Shown: piece by piece, positions 1 to 10,430 of the stretch | Position numbering within the stretch: position 1 is the stretch's first letter | How the letters are laid out: every line of letters begins with the position of its first letter | Source: Qipengyuania xiapuensis | Lineage (GTDB): Bacteria > Pseudomonadota > Alphaproteobacteria > Sphingomonadales > Sphingomonadaceae | Direction of reading: 5' to 3' | Length of the DNA: 64,000 bases | Assembly (NCBI RefSeq): GCF_019711395.1 | Contig: NZ_JAIGNL010000002.1 | Coordinates: forward strand, 787,001 to 851,000 | The notes under the pieces: model-generated | Told to the model about the DNA's origin: nothing | The model's input: only the letters and a program-made list of their open reading frames with translations | Databases searched by the model: none | Position numbers and translations under genes: made by a program

Positions 1-674
1 ACATAGGACTTGAGCTCGGCTTCCTTTTCGCCCTCGTGGTAACCCTTGCCGTGCTGGGTCGAGACGACGATTGCGGTGCAGGCGACCGGCTTGCCGTTTT
101 CGTAGCGCAGCGAGAGCTGGCTCTTGGCATCGGGCTCGAGGAAAGGTGCGGCGCCGCTCTTGCGGTCTTCGGCAAGGCGCTCGAGGATCTTGTGGCTGTA
201 GTCGAGCGTGGCCGGCATGAGGTCTGGGGTTTCGTCGCAGGCGAAGCCGAACATGATGCCCTGGTCGCCGGCGCCCTCGTCCTTGTTGCCGCTGGCGTCG
301 ACGCCCTGCGCGATTTCCGAGGACTGGCCGTGGAGGTGGTTCTCGAAGGTCAGCGTGTTCCAGTGGAACCCGTCCTGCTCATAGCCGATTTCGCGAACGG
401 TGCGGCGAACCGCCTGCTCGATCTCGTCTTTCGCGCCCGGTGCCCAACCGCCGTTGTCGGCCCAGTCGGGATTGTTCTTGTCGTACATCGGGGCGCAGCG
501 GATCTCGCCCGAGAGGATGACGCGCTGCGTGGTCGTCATGGTTTCGCAGGCGACGCGCGATTCCGGGTCTTTCGCGAGCATCAGGTCGACGATGGCGTCC
601 GAAATCTGGTCAGAGACCTTGTCGGGATGTCCTTCGGAAACACTCTCGGACGTAAACAGGTAATTGGTGCGCAT
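1..674 (-). CDS. metK: S-adenosylmethionine synthetase, 5' part only (gene runs off the window)
   Basis: Reading the minus strand from the ATG at 674 gives a protein that begins [20 protein letters not shown], the typical MetK N-terminus including the GHPDK motif that contributes to the ATP and methionine site. The frame stays open to base 1, so about 224 residues are visible and the C-terminal part lies outside the window. MetK makes SAM from methionine and ATP in the cytoplasm. It starts only 31 bases after the stop of lnt on the same strand, so the two are probably co-transcribed, and there is no room between them for a SAM riboswitch. The gap is AT-rich with only a weak purine run before the start. 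The identification is firm; the missing end is a window effect, not damage. Confidence 0.95.
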   Translation of the reverse strand, partial: MRTNYLFTSESVSEGHPDKVSDQISDAIVDLMLAKDPESRVACETMTTTQRVILSGEIRCAPMYDKNNPDWADNGGWAPGAKDEIEQAVRRTVREIGYEQDGFHWNTLTFENHLHGQSSEIAQGVDASGNKDEGAGDQGIMFGFACDETPDLMPATLDYSHKILERLAEDRKSGAAPFLEPDAKSQLSLRYENGKPVACTAIVVSTQHGKGYHEGEKEAELKSY

Positions 675-705
675 GGAGACCCCGATAAAAGATATAAAGA
701 TAACT

Positions 706-2301
706 TTAAGTGTGGTCCGGTTGGTAGCGGGCGGAAAGCCGACTTGCAACCAGCGAAACGGCTAAAAGTACTATACCCCAAAATAGTGTGAGCCAGTGCC
801 CGAAGCGGGCAAAAAGGGTGGGGTCCGCAGGCGGAGGGACCAGCGTGTCGATCTTCGCGGCCTCGCCCCTGCCGATCGCGTGACGCACGATGCCGCGCGC
901 ATCGATGATGGCGCTGATGCCGGTCGTGGTGGCACGAAGGACGGGTAGCCCCTCCTCTATTGCACGCATGCGCGCCTGCGCCAGGTGCTGCGGCGGCCCC
1001 CATGCGCCGAACCAGCCGTCGTTGGACGGATTGAAGATATAGTCCGGGCGGTGCCCGGGCTCGGCTACTTCGCCGGAAAAGACGATCTCGTAGCAGATCT
1101 GCATGCCCGCCTTGCCCCAGTTGCCGAAATCGAAGGTCTGCGGTCCGGGCCCGGGAATGAAGTCGATAGAGCCGGCCACAAGTCGCCTGAGGCCGAGCGG
1201 CTCGAGCCAGCTGCGCAGCGGCAGGTATTCGCCATAAGGCACCAGATGTGCCTTGGCGTAGCGTTGGCCGAGATTGCCCTCCGCATCGATCGGGGTAATC
1301 GCGTTGTAGGCCCCGGTTGCGCGCTCGCGGCCGTCCACTTCACCGATTTCGAGATCGACTGCTCCGGTCAGCAGCAGGCTGCCCTCGCCGATCGTCTGCC
1401 CGATACGATAGCGGGCGAATGCCGGGTCACCGCCGGCGGTCATCTGGACATAGTAGCGCTGCGGATATCCTTCGCGCAGGTAGTCGGGAACGCCGCTCTC
1501 GGGCCACAGGACCAGTCGTCGGCTGACAGGATTTCCCGGCCTGCTGAGCGCTGCGATGCGCTGGAACTGCTCTTCGAACTTGCTCGGGTCGTCGAGTTCC
1601 TCCTGCCGCAGGTTTGGCTGCACCAATGTGACCGGAAGGAAGCCCTCCTCTTCGGCAGGGGCCGGCCAGAACATGCCTGCGGAAAACACCACTACGATTG
1701 CGGCAAGGGCAATCCACCTGCGGCTGGCGAGCGACCATGCCAGCAGGCCCGAAATCGCGACCGCGATGCCGGATAGTGCGTAAGTGCCAGTTGCGGGGAG
1801 CAGTCCCGCCAGGCCTGCTCGCTCCCAGTTTCCAAGGAATGCCATCGAAAACGGTCCCCAGGCATAGCCGGTGAAGACCCAGCTACGCAGCCATTCGGTG
1901 GCAATCCAGGTGGCCCCGAAGGCAAGCGCAAATACGGGCAGCTTCTGCTTTCTCGCGATCAGCCAGCCCGCAAGTGCCGCCAATCCCGGATAGACCGCGA
2001 GGTATAGGGAAAGCAGCGGGACCGCCGCCCAGCCTAGCGCAGCAGGCAACTCGGCCTGGTAGGTGAAGGCCGTCGCGATCCAGTTGTTGGTCAGCGTGAA
2101 ATGCGCGACGCCGAACACCCAGCCCACGAAGAACGCGCTTCTTGCGCTCTCCTGCCGGTGAACGAGCCATACAAGCGCCCCCATCGCGGCGAGCGCAAAC
2201 GGCCAGATATGCAGGGGCTGGAAGCCGGTTGCCGAAACCAGCCCGAGCAAGAGCGCGCTCCACCTTGGGCGGCGCGCCATGAAGTCGGTGATACGATCCA
2301 T
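706..2301 (-). CDS. lnt: Apolipoprotein N-acyltransferase
   Basis: This integral inner-membrane enzyme transfers the third acyl chain to the N-terminal cysteine of lipoproteins. The first ~200 residues contain the expected hydrophobic segments, followed by a nitrilase-type periplasmic domain. The catalytic triad is recognisable: Glu in VLWPESGVP, Lys in [14 protein letters not shown] and Cys in MQICYEIVF, plus the conserved NPSNDGWFG loop. I chose the ATG at 2301 ([11 protein letters not shown]), giving 531 residues; a TTG 36 bases upstream is open but less attractive. It lies between the DUF4167 gene and metK, all on the minus strand. The length is normal for the family. Identification is confident; only the start is uncertain. 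Confidence 0.95.
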   Translation of the reverse strand: MDRITDFMARRPRWSALLLGLVSATGFQPLHIWPFALAAMGALVWLVHRQESARSAFFVGWVFGVAHFTLTNNWIATAFTYQAELPAALGWAAVPLLSLYLAVYPGLAALAGWLIARKQKLPVFALAFGATWIATEWLRSWVFTGYAWGPFSMAFLGNWERAGLAGLLPATGTYALSGIAVAISGLLAWSLASRRWIALAAIVVVFSAGMFWPAPAEEEGFLPVTLVQPNLRQEELDDPSKFEEQFQRIAALSRPGNPVSRRLVLWPESGVPDYLREGYPQRYYVQMTAGGDPAFARYRIGQTIGEGSLLLTGAVDLEIGEVDGRERATGAYNAITPIDAEGNLGQRYAKAHLVPYGEYLPLRSWLEPLGLRRLVAGSIDFIPGPGPQTFDFGNWGKAGMQICYEIVFSGEVAEPGHRPDYIFNPSNDGWFGAWGPPQHLAQARMRAIEEGLPVLRATTTGISAIIDARGIVRHAIGRGEAAKIDTLVPPPADPTLFARFGHWLTLFWGIVLLAVSLVASRLSARYQPDHT

Positions 2302-2362
2302 CGCCCCGCCTGTTACGTCAGGCGGCGGCGTTGGCAAGAAAAAGTGAGAAGGGCGAGCGCGA

Positions 2363-3019
2363 TCAGCCGACCGCGCTCACGTCCTCGTCTTCTGCAGGCT
2401 TGCGGCTGCGACGGCGCGGCGCCGGCTTGTCGTCGTCGGTGCCGATGGCCGGCGGAAGGGCCGATGCATCGATCTCGCCTTCATTGCCGGGCACGCCTTC
2501 TTCGCCCTTCTTGGCCTTGCGAGGGGCGCGGCGCTTCTTAGGAGCCTCGTCCTCGTCGTCCTTGCGGGTGAAGGGATTGTCGGCAGGCTCGAATTCGTCG
2601 CCGTCATCGTCGTTCGAGCTGCGGCGGGGCTTGCGACCGCGGCCGTCCTGCTGGCCCTGGTCGTCGTCACGGCGACCGCGAGCCTTGCGGCCTTTGCGGC
2701 GATCGTCACCGTCGTCGTCGGAATCGTCATCGTCCGACTGGTTCTGGCCGCGATCGTCGTTGCGCTTGGCCTTGGCCTCTTCCTGGCGGGCCTTGTTGTC
2801 GGCGATCACGCGGAAATAGTGGTCGGCGAACTGGAGATAGTACTCGGCCTGGACGCGGTCGCCATTGTGCTGGGCGTCCTGTGCAAGCTTCTTGTACTTG
2901 TCGAGCAGCTGGGGCGCGTTGCCCCGTGCCCGGCTGTCGATCCGGTTGGCCGAATTGCCGCCGCCCTGGTTGCGGTTGTTATTACGACCGCGGCGACGGT
3001 TGTTGCGATTGCTGTTCAA
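2363..3019 (-). CDS. DUF4167 domain protein, basic and low-complexity
   Basis: The 218-residue product begins with an Asn/Arg-rich stretch (MNSNRNNRRRGRNNNRN). The conserved DUF4167 segment follows at about residues 25-80 (APQLLDKYKKLAQDAQHNGD, then a run around AEYYLQFADHYFRVI). The remainder is a charged, disordered tail rich in Asp, Lys and Arg. Such proteins are common in Alphaproteobacteria; the N-terminus looks suited to nucleic-acid binding, but function is unknown to me. The start is a TTG preceded at some distance by AAAGGA; no in-frame ATG fits better. It sits between prmC and lnt with a 239-base upstream gap, so it probably has its own promoter. Confidence 0.85.
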   Translation of the reverse strand: MNSNRNNRRRGRNNNRNQGGGNSANRIDSRARGNAPQLLDKYKKLAQDAQHNGDRVQAEYYLQFADHYFRVIADNKARQEEAKAKRNDDRGQNQSDDDDSDDDGDDRRKGRKARGRRDDDQGQQDGRGRKPRRSSNDDDGDEFEPADNPFTRKDDEDEAPKKRRAPRKAKKGEEGVPGNEGEIDASALPPAIGTDDDKPAPRRRSRKPAEDEDVSAVG

Positions 3020-3210
3020 GGAATACTCGTCCTTTTAATGGCGCGGCGCGAACCCTCGGTTCGCCTGTTATCCGCCTTGCCCATCGAACACGCTGCGCCC
3101 TCTCGCAGCATGCGCGCCCCTGTTTGTGCATGGTATACGAGCCGCTTGGCCCGCACCGGAACTGCAATGTCGGAGCTTAGAACCGGCGGGTCGGACACGT
3201 CCGCGCACCA

Positions 3211-3248
3211 CTGGCCTGTGGCCAGAGGTAAAGCCTCGAATCGGCTTT
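3211..3248. other. Two adjacent inverted repeats in the prmC/DUF4167 gap
   Basis: A perfect 6-bp inverted repeat with a 3-base centre (CTGGCC-TGT-GGCCAG, 3211-3225) is followed by a second 6-bp one (AAAGCC, 7 bases, GGCTTT, 3230-3248). The second lies 11 bases beyond the prmC stop and could be a weak terminator on the minus strand; the first could be an operator or part of the DUF4167 promoter region. Nothing else coding is seen in 3020-3258. Confidence 0.35.
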
Positions 3249-3258
3249 GCCAACCCCT

Positions 3259-4095
3259 TTATGTCAAAATCAGGGCGCGTGGACGGTTTGCAAGGTCGCG
3301 CCTGAGCGCAACTTCGAAGCCCGCCGCACGCGCAATTTCACTCACAGCGCCGGATTGTTCGTGTCCGATTTCGAGAATCGCTACGCCCCGGTCAGTCATT
3401 AAATTCCGCAATTGCGGAATGATGATGCGATAGTCGTCGAGACCCTCGGGACCTGCGAAAAGCGCCGAGTGCGGTTCGAAATCGCGCACATCCTTGTCCA
3501 GCTGCGCCGCTTCCTCGACATAGGGCGGGTTGCACAGGATCAGGTCGAAGCGGCCGAGGTCGTCTGCCCATCCCTCTTCGCGCCAGTCGAGGAGGTGGAA
3601 TCGCACTCGATCCTCGATACCCAGCCGGTCGGCATTGTCGTGGGCGACCGCAAGGGCGGCAGGCGACCGGTCGGTGCCGACACCCTCCGCCTGCGTCTCC
3701 GCAACCACGCTGAGGAGCAAGGCGCCGCTTCCGGTACCGAGATCGAGAACGCGCTCCGCGTCACGCTTCAGCTCGAGCGCGGCCTCGACCAGCACCTCGC
3801 TGTCGCCGCGCGGGATCAGGGTATCGGGCGTAACAAGGAACTCGCGGCCGTAGAACTCCTGGTGGCCGAGAATATGGGCGACAGGCTCGCATCTGGCGCG
3901 CCTGTCCACCAGCGCCTCGAACTCCGCCGGGGCCTCGTCCCGCATCGCGCGCAGCAGCATGTCGGAACGCGCAATTCCGAGGACATGCGCCATGATCAGT
4001 TCGGCATCGAGCCGCGCGGTTTCGCTGGTTTCGAAGAGCCGGTCCGATGCCGCGCGGATGGCATCGGCGACCGTCGGGCGGGCTGCGTCAGTCAT
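3259..4095 (-). CDS. prmC: Release factor glutamine methyltransferase
   Basis: PrmC methylates the glutamine of the GGQ motif in RF1 and RF2 using SAM. The protein has the N-terminal helical domain (residues ~1-80), the SAM-binding [11 protein letters not shown] motif and the substrate-binding NPPY motif ([14 protein letters not shown]). Its ATG at 4095 lies inside the end of prfA, an 8-base overlap, implying translational coupling with its own substrate RF1; a TTG 12 bases further upstream is less likely. Length (278 residues) is normal for the family. The hisS-prfA-prmC order groups tRNA charging, termination and release-factor modification. Confidence 0.95.
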   Translation of the reverse strand: MTDAARPTVADAIRAASDRLFETSETARLDAELIMAHVLGIARSDMLLRAMRDEAPAEFEALVDRRARCEPVAHILGHQEFYGREFLVTPDTLIPRGDSEVLVEAALELKRDAERVLDLGTGSGALLLSVVAETQAEGVGTDRSPAALAVAHDNADRLGIEDRVRFHLLDWREEGWADDLGRFDLILCNPPYVEEAAQLDKDVRDFEPHSALFAGPEGLDDYRIIIPQLRNLMTDRGVAILEIGHEQSGAVSEIARAAGFEVALRRDLANRPRALILT

Positions 4096-5155
4096 TGAGC
4101 GCGGCAAGCCGCTTGGCCTCGTCCTCGGCGATCAGCGCGTCCACCATCTCGCCAAGCCCCGGCCCTGCGATGATTTCGGGCAGCTTATGCAGCGTCAGGC
4201 CGATCCGGTGGTCGGTCACGCGGCCTTGCGGGAAGTTGTAGGTGCGGATGCGCTCGGACCGGTCGCCGCTGCCGACCATCGCCTTGCGCGCTTCGGCCTC
4301 GGCACCCTGCGCCTCGTCTCGCATCTTTTCGTAGAGACGCGCGCGGAGCACCTGCATCGCCTTCACGCGGTTCTTCTGCTGGCTGCGCTCGTCCTGGCAG
4401 GTCACCACGAGACCCGACGGCTCGTGCGTGATGCGCACGGCGCTGTCGGTCGTGTTCACGTGCTGGCCGCCCGCGCCACTGGCGCGATAGGTGTCGATCT
4501 TGAGGTCGCCCGGCGCAATGTCGATATCGACCTCGTCGGGCTGCGGCAGCACCGCCACGGTCGCCGCCGAGGTATGGATACGCCCGCCGCTCTCCGTTTC
4601 GGGCACGCGCTGGACGCGGTGGACGCCGCTTTCGAACTTGAGTTTGGCGAATACGCCCGTGCCGGTGACGTTGGCGACGATTTCCTTGAAGCCACCGACC
4701 TCGCTCGCATTCATGCTGACCGGCTCGACCTTCCAGCCCTGCTCGGCCGCGAAACGCTCGTACATGCGGTAGAGATCGCCAGCGAAGAGCGCCGCCTCGT
4801 CACCGCCCGTCCCTGCTCGGATTTCGAGCATGGCGGGCTTGTTGTCGGCGCTGTCGCGCGGGAGCATCGCAATGGCGAGCGCGCGCTCGGCTTCGGGAAG
4901 GCGCTCGCGCAGCGCGGCCAGCTCTTCTTCGGCCATGGCCTTCATCTCGGGATCGGCGAGCATTTCCTCGAGGCTCGCGATCTCCTCGCGCGTCGCCTTC
5001 ACCTCGGCAGCGACCTTCGCAACGGGTTCGAGCTCGGCATAATCGCGGCTCGCCTTGACGAACTCGTCACCTTCGAGCGTGCCCGACGCCATGCGCGCTT
5101 CGAGTTCGGCAAAGCGATTGGCAATCTGGTCGAGGCGTTCGGCAGGAACCTGCAT
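4088..5155 (-). CDS. prfA: Peptide chain release factor 1
   Basis: RF1 recognises UAA and UAG and triggers peptide release on the ribosome. The protein (355 residues) has the GGQ catalytic motif ([15 protein letters not shown]). The RF1-type recognition tripeptide appears as PET in [15 protein letters not shown], where many RF1 proteins have PAT; this P-x-T form distinguishes it from RF2 (SPF). The start lies 2 bases after the hisS stop, and the end overlaps prmC, so the three genes form an operon. Length is normal and no frameshift is present. Confidence 0.97.
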   Translation of the reverse strand: MQVPAERLDQIANRFAELEARMASGTLEGDEFVKASRDYAELEPVAKVAAEVKATREEIASLEEMLADPEMKAMAEEELAALRERLPEAERALAIAMLPRDSADNKPAMLEIRAGTGGDEAALFAGDLYRMYERFAAEQGWKVEPVSMNASEVGGFKEIVANVTGTGVFAKLKFESGVHRVQRVPETESGGRIHTSAATVAVLPQPDEVDIDIAPGDLKIDTYRASGAGGQHVNTTDSAVRITHEPSGLVVTCQDERSQQKNRVKAMQVLRARLYEKMRDEAQGAEAEARKAMVGSGDRSERIRTYNFPQGRVTDHRIGLTLHKLPEIIAGPGLGEMVDALIAEDEAKRLAALND

Positions 5156-5157
5156 GG

Positions 5158-6414
5158 TCAGTCGAGCAGCTTCTCGAGCGATCCGGTCGCATGTTCGTCC
5201 GCCTTGATGCGCACATGCTCCGCGCCGTCACGGATAGCGAAGGCGACGATCTTCTCGGCGCCCGCCTTCACTGCCTTGTCGAAGCGTTTGCGGGGACTGC
5301 CCGACGCCATCAGCTCGGCCGAGTGACCGGCAGCCCTGATCTTTCCTATGGCCGCAATTGCGCGGTCGATGAGTTCATCGTTTTCGACCACGACAATCAC
5401 GTCGGCAAGCGGCTCGCCCTTGTCACCGACCAGCATCGCAAGACGTTCGATCCCTGCAGCCCAGCCCACGGCAGGCGTGGGCGCTCCGCCGAGACTTTCC
5501 ATCAGCCCGTCGTAGCGGCCACCACCGAGGATCGTGCTCTGGCTCCCGAGCCTGCCAGCCGCTTCGCTGCCTTCGTCGGGAATGAATTCGAAGGCGGTGT
5601 GACGGTAATAGTCGAGGCCGCGCACGAGGCTTTCCGCACGCGTCCATTTCACGCCTGCCGCATCGAGACCGCTGGTAACCGCGTCGAAGAACGCACGCGC
5701 ATCGTCTGAGAGGAACTGGTCGATCTTCGGGGCGTCGGCGACGAAGCGCTGGTCGCGCCGGTCCTTCGAATCGAGGATGCGCAGCGGGTTCTTTTCCAGC
5801 CGCTCCTGCGAATCCTCCGACAATTCATCCTTCACCGCGCGGAAGTGCTCGACCAGCGCAGCACGCCAGGCTTCGCGGCTGTCGCCGTCGCCCAGAGTGT
5901 TGAGGTGCAGCGTCACGCCCTCGATGCCGAGTTCCTTCAGGAGCTGATCGGCCATGGCGAGCAGTTCGACATCGGCCTGCGGCTCTGCCGCACCGATGAT
6001 TTCCGCGTCGATCTGGTGGAACTGGCGATAGCGACCCTTCTGCGGACGCTCGTAACGGAACAGCGGTCCGTGCGTCGCGACCTTGAGGGGCGCGTGCTGC
6101 TGCCAGCCATTCGAAAGATAGGCCCGCGCGATGCCCGCAGTGAATTCCGGGCGCAGCGTCAGCGATTCGCCGCCGCGATCGTCGAACGAATACATTTCCT
6201 TCGAAACGATATCGGTCGTTTCGCCAATCGAACGGGCGAACACTTCGGTTTTCTCGAAGACCGGCATTTCGACCCGGCGGAAGCGGTAGAGCTTGCGCAC
6301 GCGTTCGAAGGTGTCGACGACGAAGGCGAATGCCTCGGCGTCGGGTCCGAAAATGTCCTGCGTTCCACGGATTGCTTGCGGTGTCTTTGGCATGGGAGGC
6401 GCGATTACGACCAT
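5158..6414 (-). CDS. hisS: Histidyl-tRNA synthetase
   Basis: This class II synthetase charges tRNA-His. Motifs visible are the N-terminal [10 protein letters not shown], motif 2-like sequence around [20 protein letters not shown], and the histidine-specific [14 protein letters not shown], followed by a motif 3 region with [16 protein letters not shown]-terminal anticodon-binding domain ends the protein (418 residues). I kept the ATG at 6414 because a purine run (AAGGGGGA) precedes it; an in-frame ATG at 6393 lacks one. It heads the hisS-prfA-prmC operon and is divergent from ppa, with about 100 bases between them for promoters. Confidence 0.96.
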   Translation of the reverse strand: MVVIAPPMPKTPQAIRGTQDIFGPDAEAFAFVVDTFERVRKLYRFRRVEMPVFEKTEVFARSIGETTDIVSKEMYSFDDRGGESLTLRPEFTAGIARAYLSNGWQQHAPLKVATHGPLFRYERPQKGRYRQFHQIDAEIIGAAEPQADVELLAMADQLLKELGIEGVTLHLNTLGDGDSREAWRAALVEHFRAVKDELSEDSQERLEKNPLRILDSKDRRDQRFVADAPKIDQFLSDDARAFFDAVTSGLDAAGVKWTRAESLVRGLDYYRHTAFEFIPDEGSEAAGRLGSQSTILGGGRYDGLMESLGGAPTPAVGWAAGIERLAMLVGDKGEPLADVIVVVENDELIDRAIAAIGKIRAAGHSAELMASGSPRKRFDKAVKAGAEKIVAFAIRDGAEHVRIKADEHATGSLEKLLD

Positions 6415-6514
6415 CGTCCCCCTTCCGCAATGCCTCTCAAGGCGCTAGGGCGCGCGGCGAAGTCTTTCTGGGGAGAGGGGCCGACATAATAAACACGCAA
6501 GCTAGAGAGCCTAA

Positions 6515-7051
6515 ATGCGCATCGACAAGATCCCCGTGGGCGATAATCCGCCCGAAAGCCTGAACGTCATCATCGAAGTCCCCACCGGTGGCGAACCGGT
6601 GAAATACGAGTTCGACAAGGAAAGCGGCGCGCTGTTCGTCGACCGCATCCTGCACACCCCGATGCGCTATCCGGCAAACTACGGCTTCATCCCGCACACG
6701 CTTTCGGACGATGGCGACCCGCTCGACGCGCTGGTCATCTCGCGTTCGCCCTTCATCCCGGGCTGCGTGGTGCGTGCCCGTCCGATCGGCGTGCTCAACC
6801 TCGAAGACGAGCATGGCGGCGACGAGAAGCTGATCTGCGTGCCGGTCGACACGACGTTCCCCTACTACTCCGACGTCGGCCAGACGAAGGACCTTCCCTC
6901 GATCATCTTCCAGCAGATCGAGCACTTCTTCACCCACTACAAGGACCTCGAGGCCGAGAAGTGGGTGCGCATCGGCAATTGGGGCGATGCCGAGGATGCC
7001 AAGCGCATCGTGCTCGAATGTATCGAGCGCTACGAGAACACCAAGAACTGA
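6515..7051 (+). CDS. ppa: Inorganic pyrophosphatase
   Basis: This family I soluble pyrophosphatase hydrolyses PPi to phosphate and drives biosynthetic reactions. The 178-residue length is typical of bacterial hexameric enzymes. The metal-binding signature DDGDPLDALV is present, along with conserved segments around MRYPANYGFIPHTL and YKDLE. It is a single gene, divergent from hisS and convergent with the BON-MscS gene; a clear intrinsic terminator follows directly. The ATG at 6515 has only a weak purine run upstream. Confidence 0.97.
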   Translation: MRIDKIPVGDNPPESLNVIIEVPTGGEPVKYEFDKESGALFVDRILHTPMRYPANYGFIPHTLSDDGDPLDALVISRSPFIPGCVVRARPIGVLNLEDEHGGDEKLICVPVDTTFPYYSDVGQTKDLPSIIFQQIEHFFTHYKDLEAEKWVRIGNWGDAEDAKRIVLECIERYENTKN

Positions 7052-7058
7052 TCACCGG

Positions 7059-7087
7059 AGGGGCGCTGAAAGGCGCCCCTTCTTTTT
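7059..7087 (+). terminator. Intrinsic terminator after ppa
   Basis: A perfect stem GGGGCGC/GCGCCCC (7060-7066 and 7073-7079, plus an A-T pair) with a 6-base loop is followed by TTCTTTTT. It begins 8 bases after the ppa stop and separates it from the convergent channel gene. Confidence 0.9.
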
Positions 7088-7097
7088 GGCGGTGCGC

Positions 7098-8486
7098 CTA
7101 TTCGACGGGCCGCGACGGATCGAGCAGGTCCTTGTCCTGCTCTCCGCCGCTTTCGCGCCGCTCCCGCTCCACCATGTCCGCGATCTCGTTGACCGGCCGG
7201 ACGTCCTCGTCGGTTTCGGTGACCGTGATCTGCTGGACGGTCTTTTTCGGCGGAGCCTTCGTCTCGGCTTCCGGAGAAGCACCCGCGCCTTGCTGGAAAG
7301 GGATGCTCGCGCTGCGCGGATCGAAGCGCAGGCGGTATATCGGTTCGGGCAGACCGAAGCCTGCGTCCTCGAGCGCTTCCTTCACGGCCGGGATCGCCTG
7401 GCTCTGCGCCTTCCACCAGTCTGTCTTTTCCTGGTCGATCCAGCCGAGGAATCGGATCACGACATTCGAATCGCCCACTTCCATGATCCGCGCTTCGGGT
7501 GCCGGATCGTCGAGCACGAAATCGAGCGCGGCGAGCGTGTCCCGGCCCAGCTGGCGCGCGGCGCGGGCATCGTCATCGGCATCCACCCCAAGGTCGAATT
7601 CAAACCGGCGCTGCGGGTTGCGGGTGTAATTCGTGATGACCGCGCGAAACACCTGGCCGTTGGGAATGCGCAGGTGATTGCCATCGAGCGTCATCAACAC
7701 GGTCGCCCTGCTGGTGAGGCGGATGACGCGGCCTTCGAGGTCGTCGATCCTCACCCAGTCGTTTGCCCGGAAAGGCTGGCGCAGGCTGAGCATCAGCGAA
7801 GCGAGGTAGTTCTCGATCGTCTCGCGCAGTGCGAAACCGAGCGCGAGGCCGATCACACCCGCGCCGCCCAGCACTGCGCCCAGCAGCGCTCCGGCTCCGA
7901 GAATGTCGAGCGCGACGACGAGGCCGCCGACCACGAAAACAAAGCGAATGGCGCTGGCGATCAGCTCTGCGAGGAACCCGTTGGGCGCGACCTTTTCCCA
8001 GAACCAGGACCATCCCGCGATCAGGTATCCGATGATCGAAATGACCGCCCAGATGCCGAGCGCGAGGGCGATCAGCGGTAGCATGTCGACGAAACTGTTC
8101 ACCCGGTCGGCCAGGCTGCCGATACCGGATCCGTCACCCGAGATCGAAAGGTCGCGCTCAAGGTCGTTCTCGACCGTGACGACGCCGGAGACACGTGCCG
8201 CAATGGCCTCGGCGCGCGCCACGGCTTGCTGGTCGGGAACGGTGCCCGACAGGGTCACCACTCCCTGTCTGACATCGATCGTCACGTCCTCGAATGCGGG
8301 AAGCTCGGAGAAGATGCCCCTTATGCGTTCGGCGATTCGCTCGTCGGCGCCTTCGTCCTGCGTATCCTCGATCGTCTGGACCGGGGCTTCGACCTCGGCG
8401 GGTGCTTCGGTCTCGGGCGTGGTCGGCAGCAGCGCTGCAGCAGGTGTCGCCGCCAGGAGAAGAAGGCTGGCGAGCAGTCGCTTCAT
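7098..8486 (-). CDS. MscS-family mechanosensitive channel with a periplasmic BON domain
   Basis: The 462-residue protein starts with a signal peptide (MKRLLASLLLLAATPAAA). A BON domain follows at about residues 50-115, with the typical VTLSGTV and VVTVENDL segments; BON domains are thought to bind membranes or glycans. Then come transmembrane helices and the MscS pore and beta domain, marked by GLALGFALRETIENYLASL and the RIPNGQVF segment. It probably acts in the inner membrane as an osmotic release valve, with BON in the periplasm. Its ATG overlaps the pmbA stop by 4 bases, so it is translated from the pmbA transcript. The C-terminal ~60 residues are charged and poorly conserved. Confidence 0.9.
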   Translation of the reverse strand: MKRLLASLLLLAATPAAALLPTTPETEAPAEVEAPVQTIEDTQDEGADERIAERIRGIFSELPAFEDVTIDVRQGVVTLSGTVPDQQAVARAEAIAARVSGVVTVENDLERDLSISGDGSGIGSLADRVNSFVDMLPLIALALGIWAVISIIGYLIAGWSWFWEKVAPNGFLAELIASAIRFVFVVGGLVVALDILGAGALLGAVLGGAGVIGLALGFALRETIENYLASLMLSLRQPFRANDWVRIDDLEGRVIRLTSRATVLMTLDGNHLRIPNGQVFRAVITNYTRNPQRRFEFDLGVDADDDARAARQLGRDTLAALDFVLDDPAPEARIMEVGDSNVVIRFLGWIDQEKTDWWKAQSQAIPAVKEALEDAGFGLPEPIYRLRFDPRSASIPFQQGAGASPEAETKAPPKKTVQQITVTETDEDVRPVNEIADMVERERRESGGEQDKDLLDPSRPVE

Positions 8487-9829
8487 TCGCCGGCCACCGT
8501 CATGCCGTCGATACGGACCGTCGGCACATTGACCGAACGGATCATCTCGAGATCGTTTGCCGGAGTGAGTGCGCGGAACATGTCCTTGAGATTGCCAGCT
8601 ATCGTGATTTCCGCAAGCGGTTCGGCGATCTGGCCGTTCCGGATACGGAAACCCGTTGCACCGCGGCTGTAGTCACCCGTGACCATGTTGACCCCCTGGC
8701 CGAAGAGCGAGGTGACATAGAGACCGTCCTCGATATCGGACATCAGCTGCTCGGGACTGACGCTGCCCGCAGGCAAGTGGAGATTGCTGGTGCTGATCCC
8801 CGGCGCCCCGCCGCCGCCGCGGCCGGCATGGCCCGTCAGTGCAAGGCCGAGCTGGCTGGCCGACGCCACATTGGTCAGCCAGCCGGTCAGCCTGCCCCCC
8901 TCGATGATCTTGCGCGGCGTGCAGGCGACGCCTTCGCCATCGAAGGGGCGCGAACGCAGGCCGCGCTTGCGATGCGGCTCCTCGATGATGTCGATGCCGC
9001 CATCGAACAGCTGGTCGTCCTCGTGACCGAGCATGAAACTGGATTTGCGCGCAATCGCCGGTCCGCCGATCGCGCCGATCAGGTGGCCGATAAGTCCGCC
9101 TCCGATACGCGGGTCGAAGACGACCGGGAATTTCTCGCTCGGCATCGACTTGGGATCGAGTTTTGCGACTGTCCGCTCGCCAGCTTCTCGCCCGATCTCG
9201 GCGGCCGACGGCAGGTCTGCGAGAAAGCGTGCACCGCGCTGCGCGTAGTCGGTCTGCATGTCGCCGCCTTCGCCTGCGACCATGCTGGCCGAAAGCGAGA
9301 AGCCGGTCCCCTCGTACCCGCGCGCGAAACCGGTCGACGTGGCGAGCGCGACCACCGATCGGTCGGCGCTGACGCCGGCGCCATTGCTGTTCGTGACACC
9401 TTCCACCGCCCTCGCGGCATCTTCAGTCGCGAGCGCCATCTCGCGCAGCGTCTCGGGACCGGGTTCGGCGGGATCGGCAAGCTCGAGCTCGGGCATGTCG
9501 CCGGTGAAATGACGATCTTCCGGTGCAAGGCCTGCGTATTCGTCCTCGGGCGCGTGGCGGGCCATCTCGACCGCCCGTTCGGCAAGCGCCTTCAACCCCT
9601 CGGGTGCAAAGTCGCTGGTGTGGATCGACGCCGAGCGCATGCCGACAAATACCCTGAGGCCGATTTCCTCGCTCTCGGAACGCTCGACCGCTTCGAGATC
9701 GCCGAGCCGCACACTGACCGATTCCGAAGAGTTCGCGCGCGCAACGGCGTCGGCCGCATCGGCACCCATCCGCTGGGCCAGCGCGACGAGGTCCTGGCAG
9801 CGCGCCAGAGCAGTTTCATGATCAATCAT
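8483..9829 (-). CDS. pmbA: TldE/PmbA-type metalloprotease subunit
   Basis: TldD and TldE (PmbA) form a heterodimeric zinc protease that trims peptides such as microcin B17 precursor and the CcdA antitoxin. This 448-residue protein has the TldD/PmbA N-domain (SVSVRLGDLEAVERSESEEIG, given here in part) and the C-terminal TSNLHL and GVNMVTGDYSRGATGF segments typical of the family. I do not see the HExxxH zinc motif of TldD, consistent with a PmbA assignment. The TldD partner is not in this window. It overlaps the downstream BON-MscS gene by 4 bases. Confidence 0.92.
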   Translation of the reverse strand: MIDHETALARCQDLVALAQRMGADAADAVARANSSESVSVRLGDLEAVERSESEEIGLRVFVGMRSASIHTSDFAPEGLKALAERAVEMARHAPEDEYAGLAPEDRHFTGDMPELELADPAEPGPETLREMALATEDAARAVEGVTNSNGAGVSADRSVVALATSTGFARGYEGTGFSLSASMVAGEGGDMQTDYAQRGARFLADLPSAAEIGREAGERTVAKLDPKSMPSEKFPVVFDPRIGGGLIGHLIGAIGGPAIARKSSFMLGHEDDQLFDGGIDIIEEPHRKRGLRSRPFDGEGVACTPRKIIEGGRLTGWLTNVASASQLGLALTGHAGRGGGGAPGISTSNLHLPAGSVSPEQLMSDIEDGLYVTSLFGQGVNMVTGDYSRGATGFRIRNGQIAEPLAEITIAGNLKDMFRALTPANDLEMIRSVNVPTVRIDGMTVAGE

Positions 9830-9896
9830 CTGGGGTCACAACTCCGAATACCGGTCTTGGGGTCCGGCTAGGGAGGTGCGGCGTGTGGTGCAAGCC

Positions 9897-10265
9897 TCAG
9901 GCAGTTGCGGCGAAGATTGCCTTCAGGATTCCGGTCAGGACGAAGGGCAGTCCGATGGCCAGCGCCCAGAGAAGGAACTGGTCGCGGCGAAAAGCGGGGC
10001 GCAGGTCCTCGTCGGCCGCCTCGGCATCGGACAAGTCCTTCCAACGCTTTTCGAACCAGCGGCATGCCGGGATGATGGCTGCAACGAGGATGACGAGGGC
10101 GAAATAGGGAAGCGTCGAGGAAACGCCTTCCTTCAGGGCATTGACGGTCACGAAAATCTGGAGGCCGGTATAGACAATGAGAGCCGTTGCCACATTGTCA
10201 CTCATCGCCTTGCGCCAGTCGCGCCGATGCTCGTGTTCGTGGCTGTTCTCGATTGCCTTGCCCAT
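9897..10265 (-). CDS. Small integral membrane protein, unknown function
   Basis: The 122-residue protein begins with a His-rich charged stretch (MGKAIENSHEHEHRRDW). It then has three likely membrane segments: about residues 27-42 (VATALIVYTGLQIFVTV), 51-67 (TLPYFALVILVAAIIPA) and 98-120 (LLWALAIGLPFVLTGILKAI). A charged loop rich in Asp/Glu separates the second and third. I do not recognise the family. Reading frame extends upstream through the lptB promoter region, but the ATG at 10265 is the first start outside the divergent lptB gene. It lies upstream of pmbA on the same strand, with a 67-base gap. Confidence 0.7.
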   Translation of the reverse strand: MGKAIENSHEHEHRRDWRKAMSDNVATALIVYTGLQIFVTVNALKEGVSSTLPYFALVILVAAIIPACRWFEKRWKDLSDAEAADEDLRPAFRRDQFLLWALAIGLPFVLTGILKAIFAATA

Positions 10266-10430
10266 TCTCAGTCTCCCCAGACTTCCTAGCGACTCCGATA
10301 GTTTCAAAAATGTTGCGGTCTGGCAAGCGCCGTTGCGCAGATTGCGCCGCTTTGACCCGTTCATGCACGAATCTTGCCAATTCGTCGATTTGGGTGGCCT
10401 ACGGGGGTTTTCCTGCAGGTTCTCCATGCT

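Noticed and set aside
675-705. SAM riboswitch upstream of metK
   Set aside because: Only 31 bases separate lnt and metK, too short for any known SAM riboswitch.
3016-3198. 60-residue frame between prmC and DUF4167
   Set aside because: Overlaps the DUF4167 start, no ribosome-binding site or hydrophobic feature.
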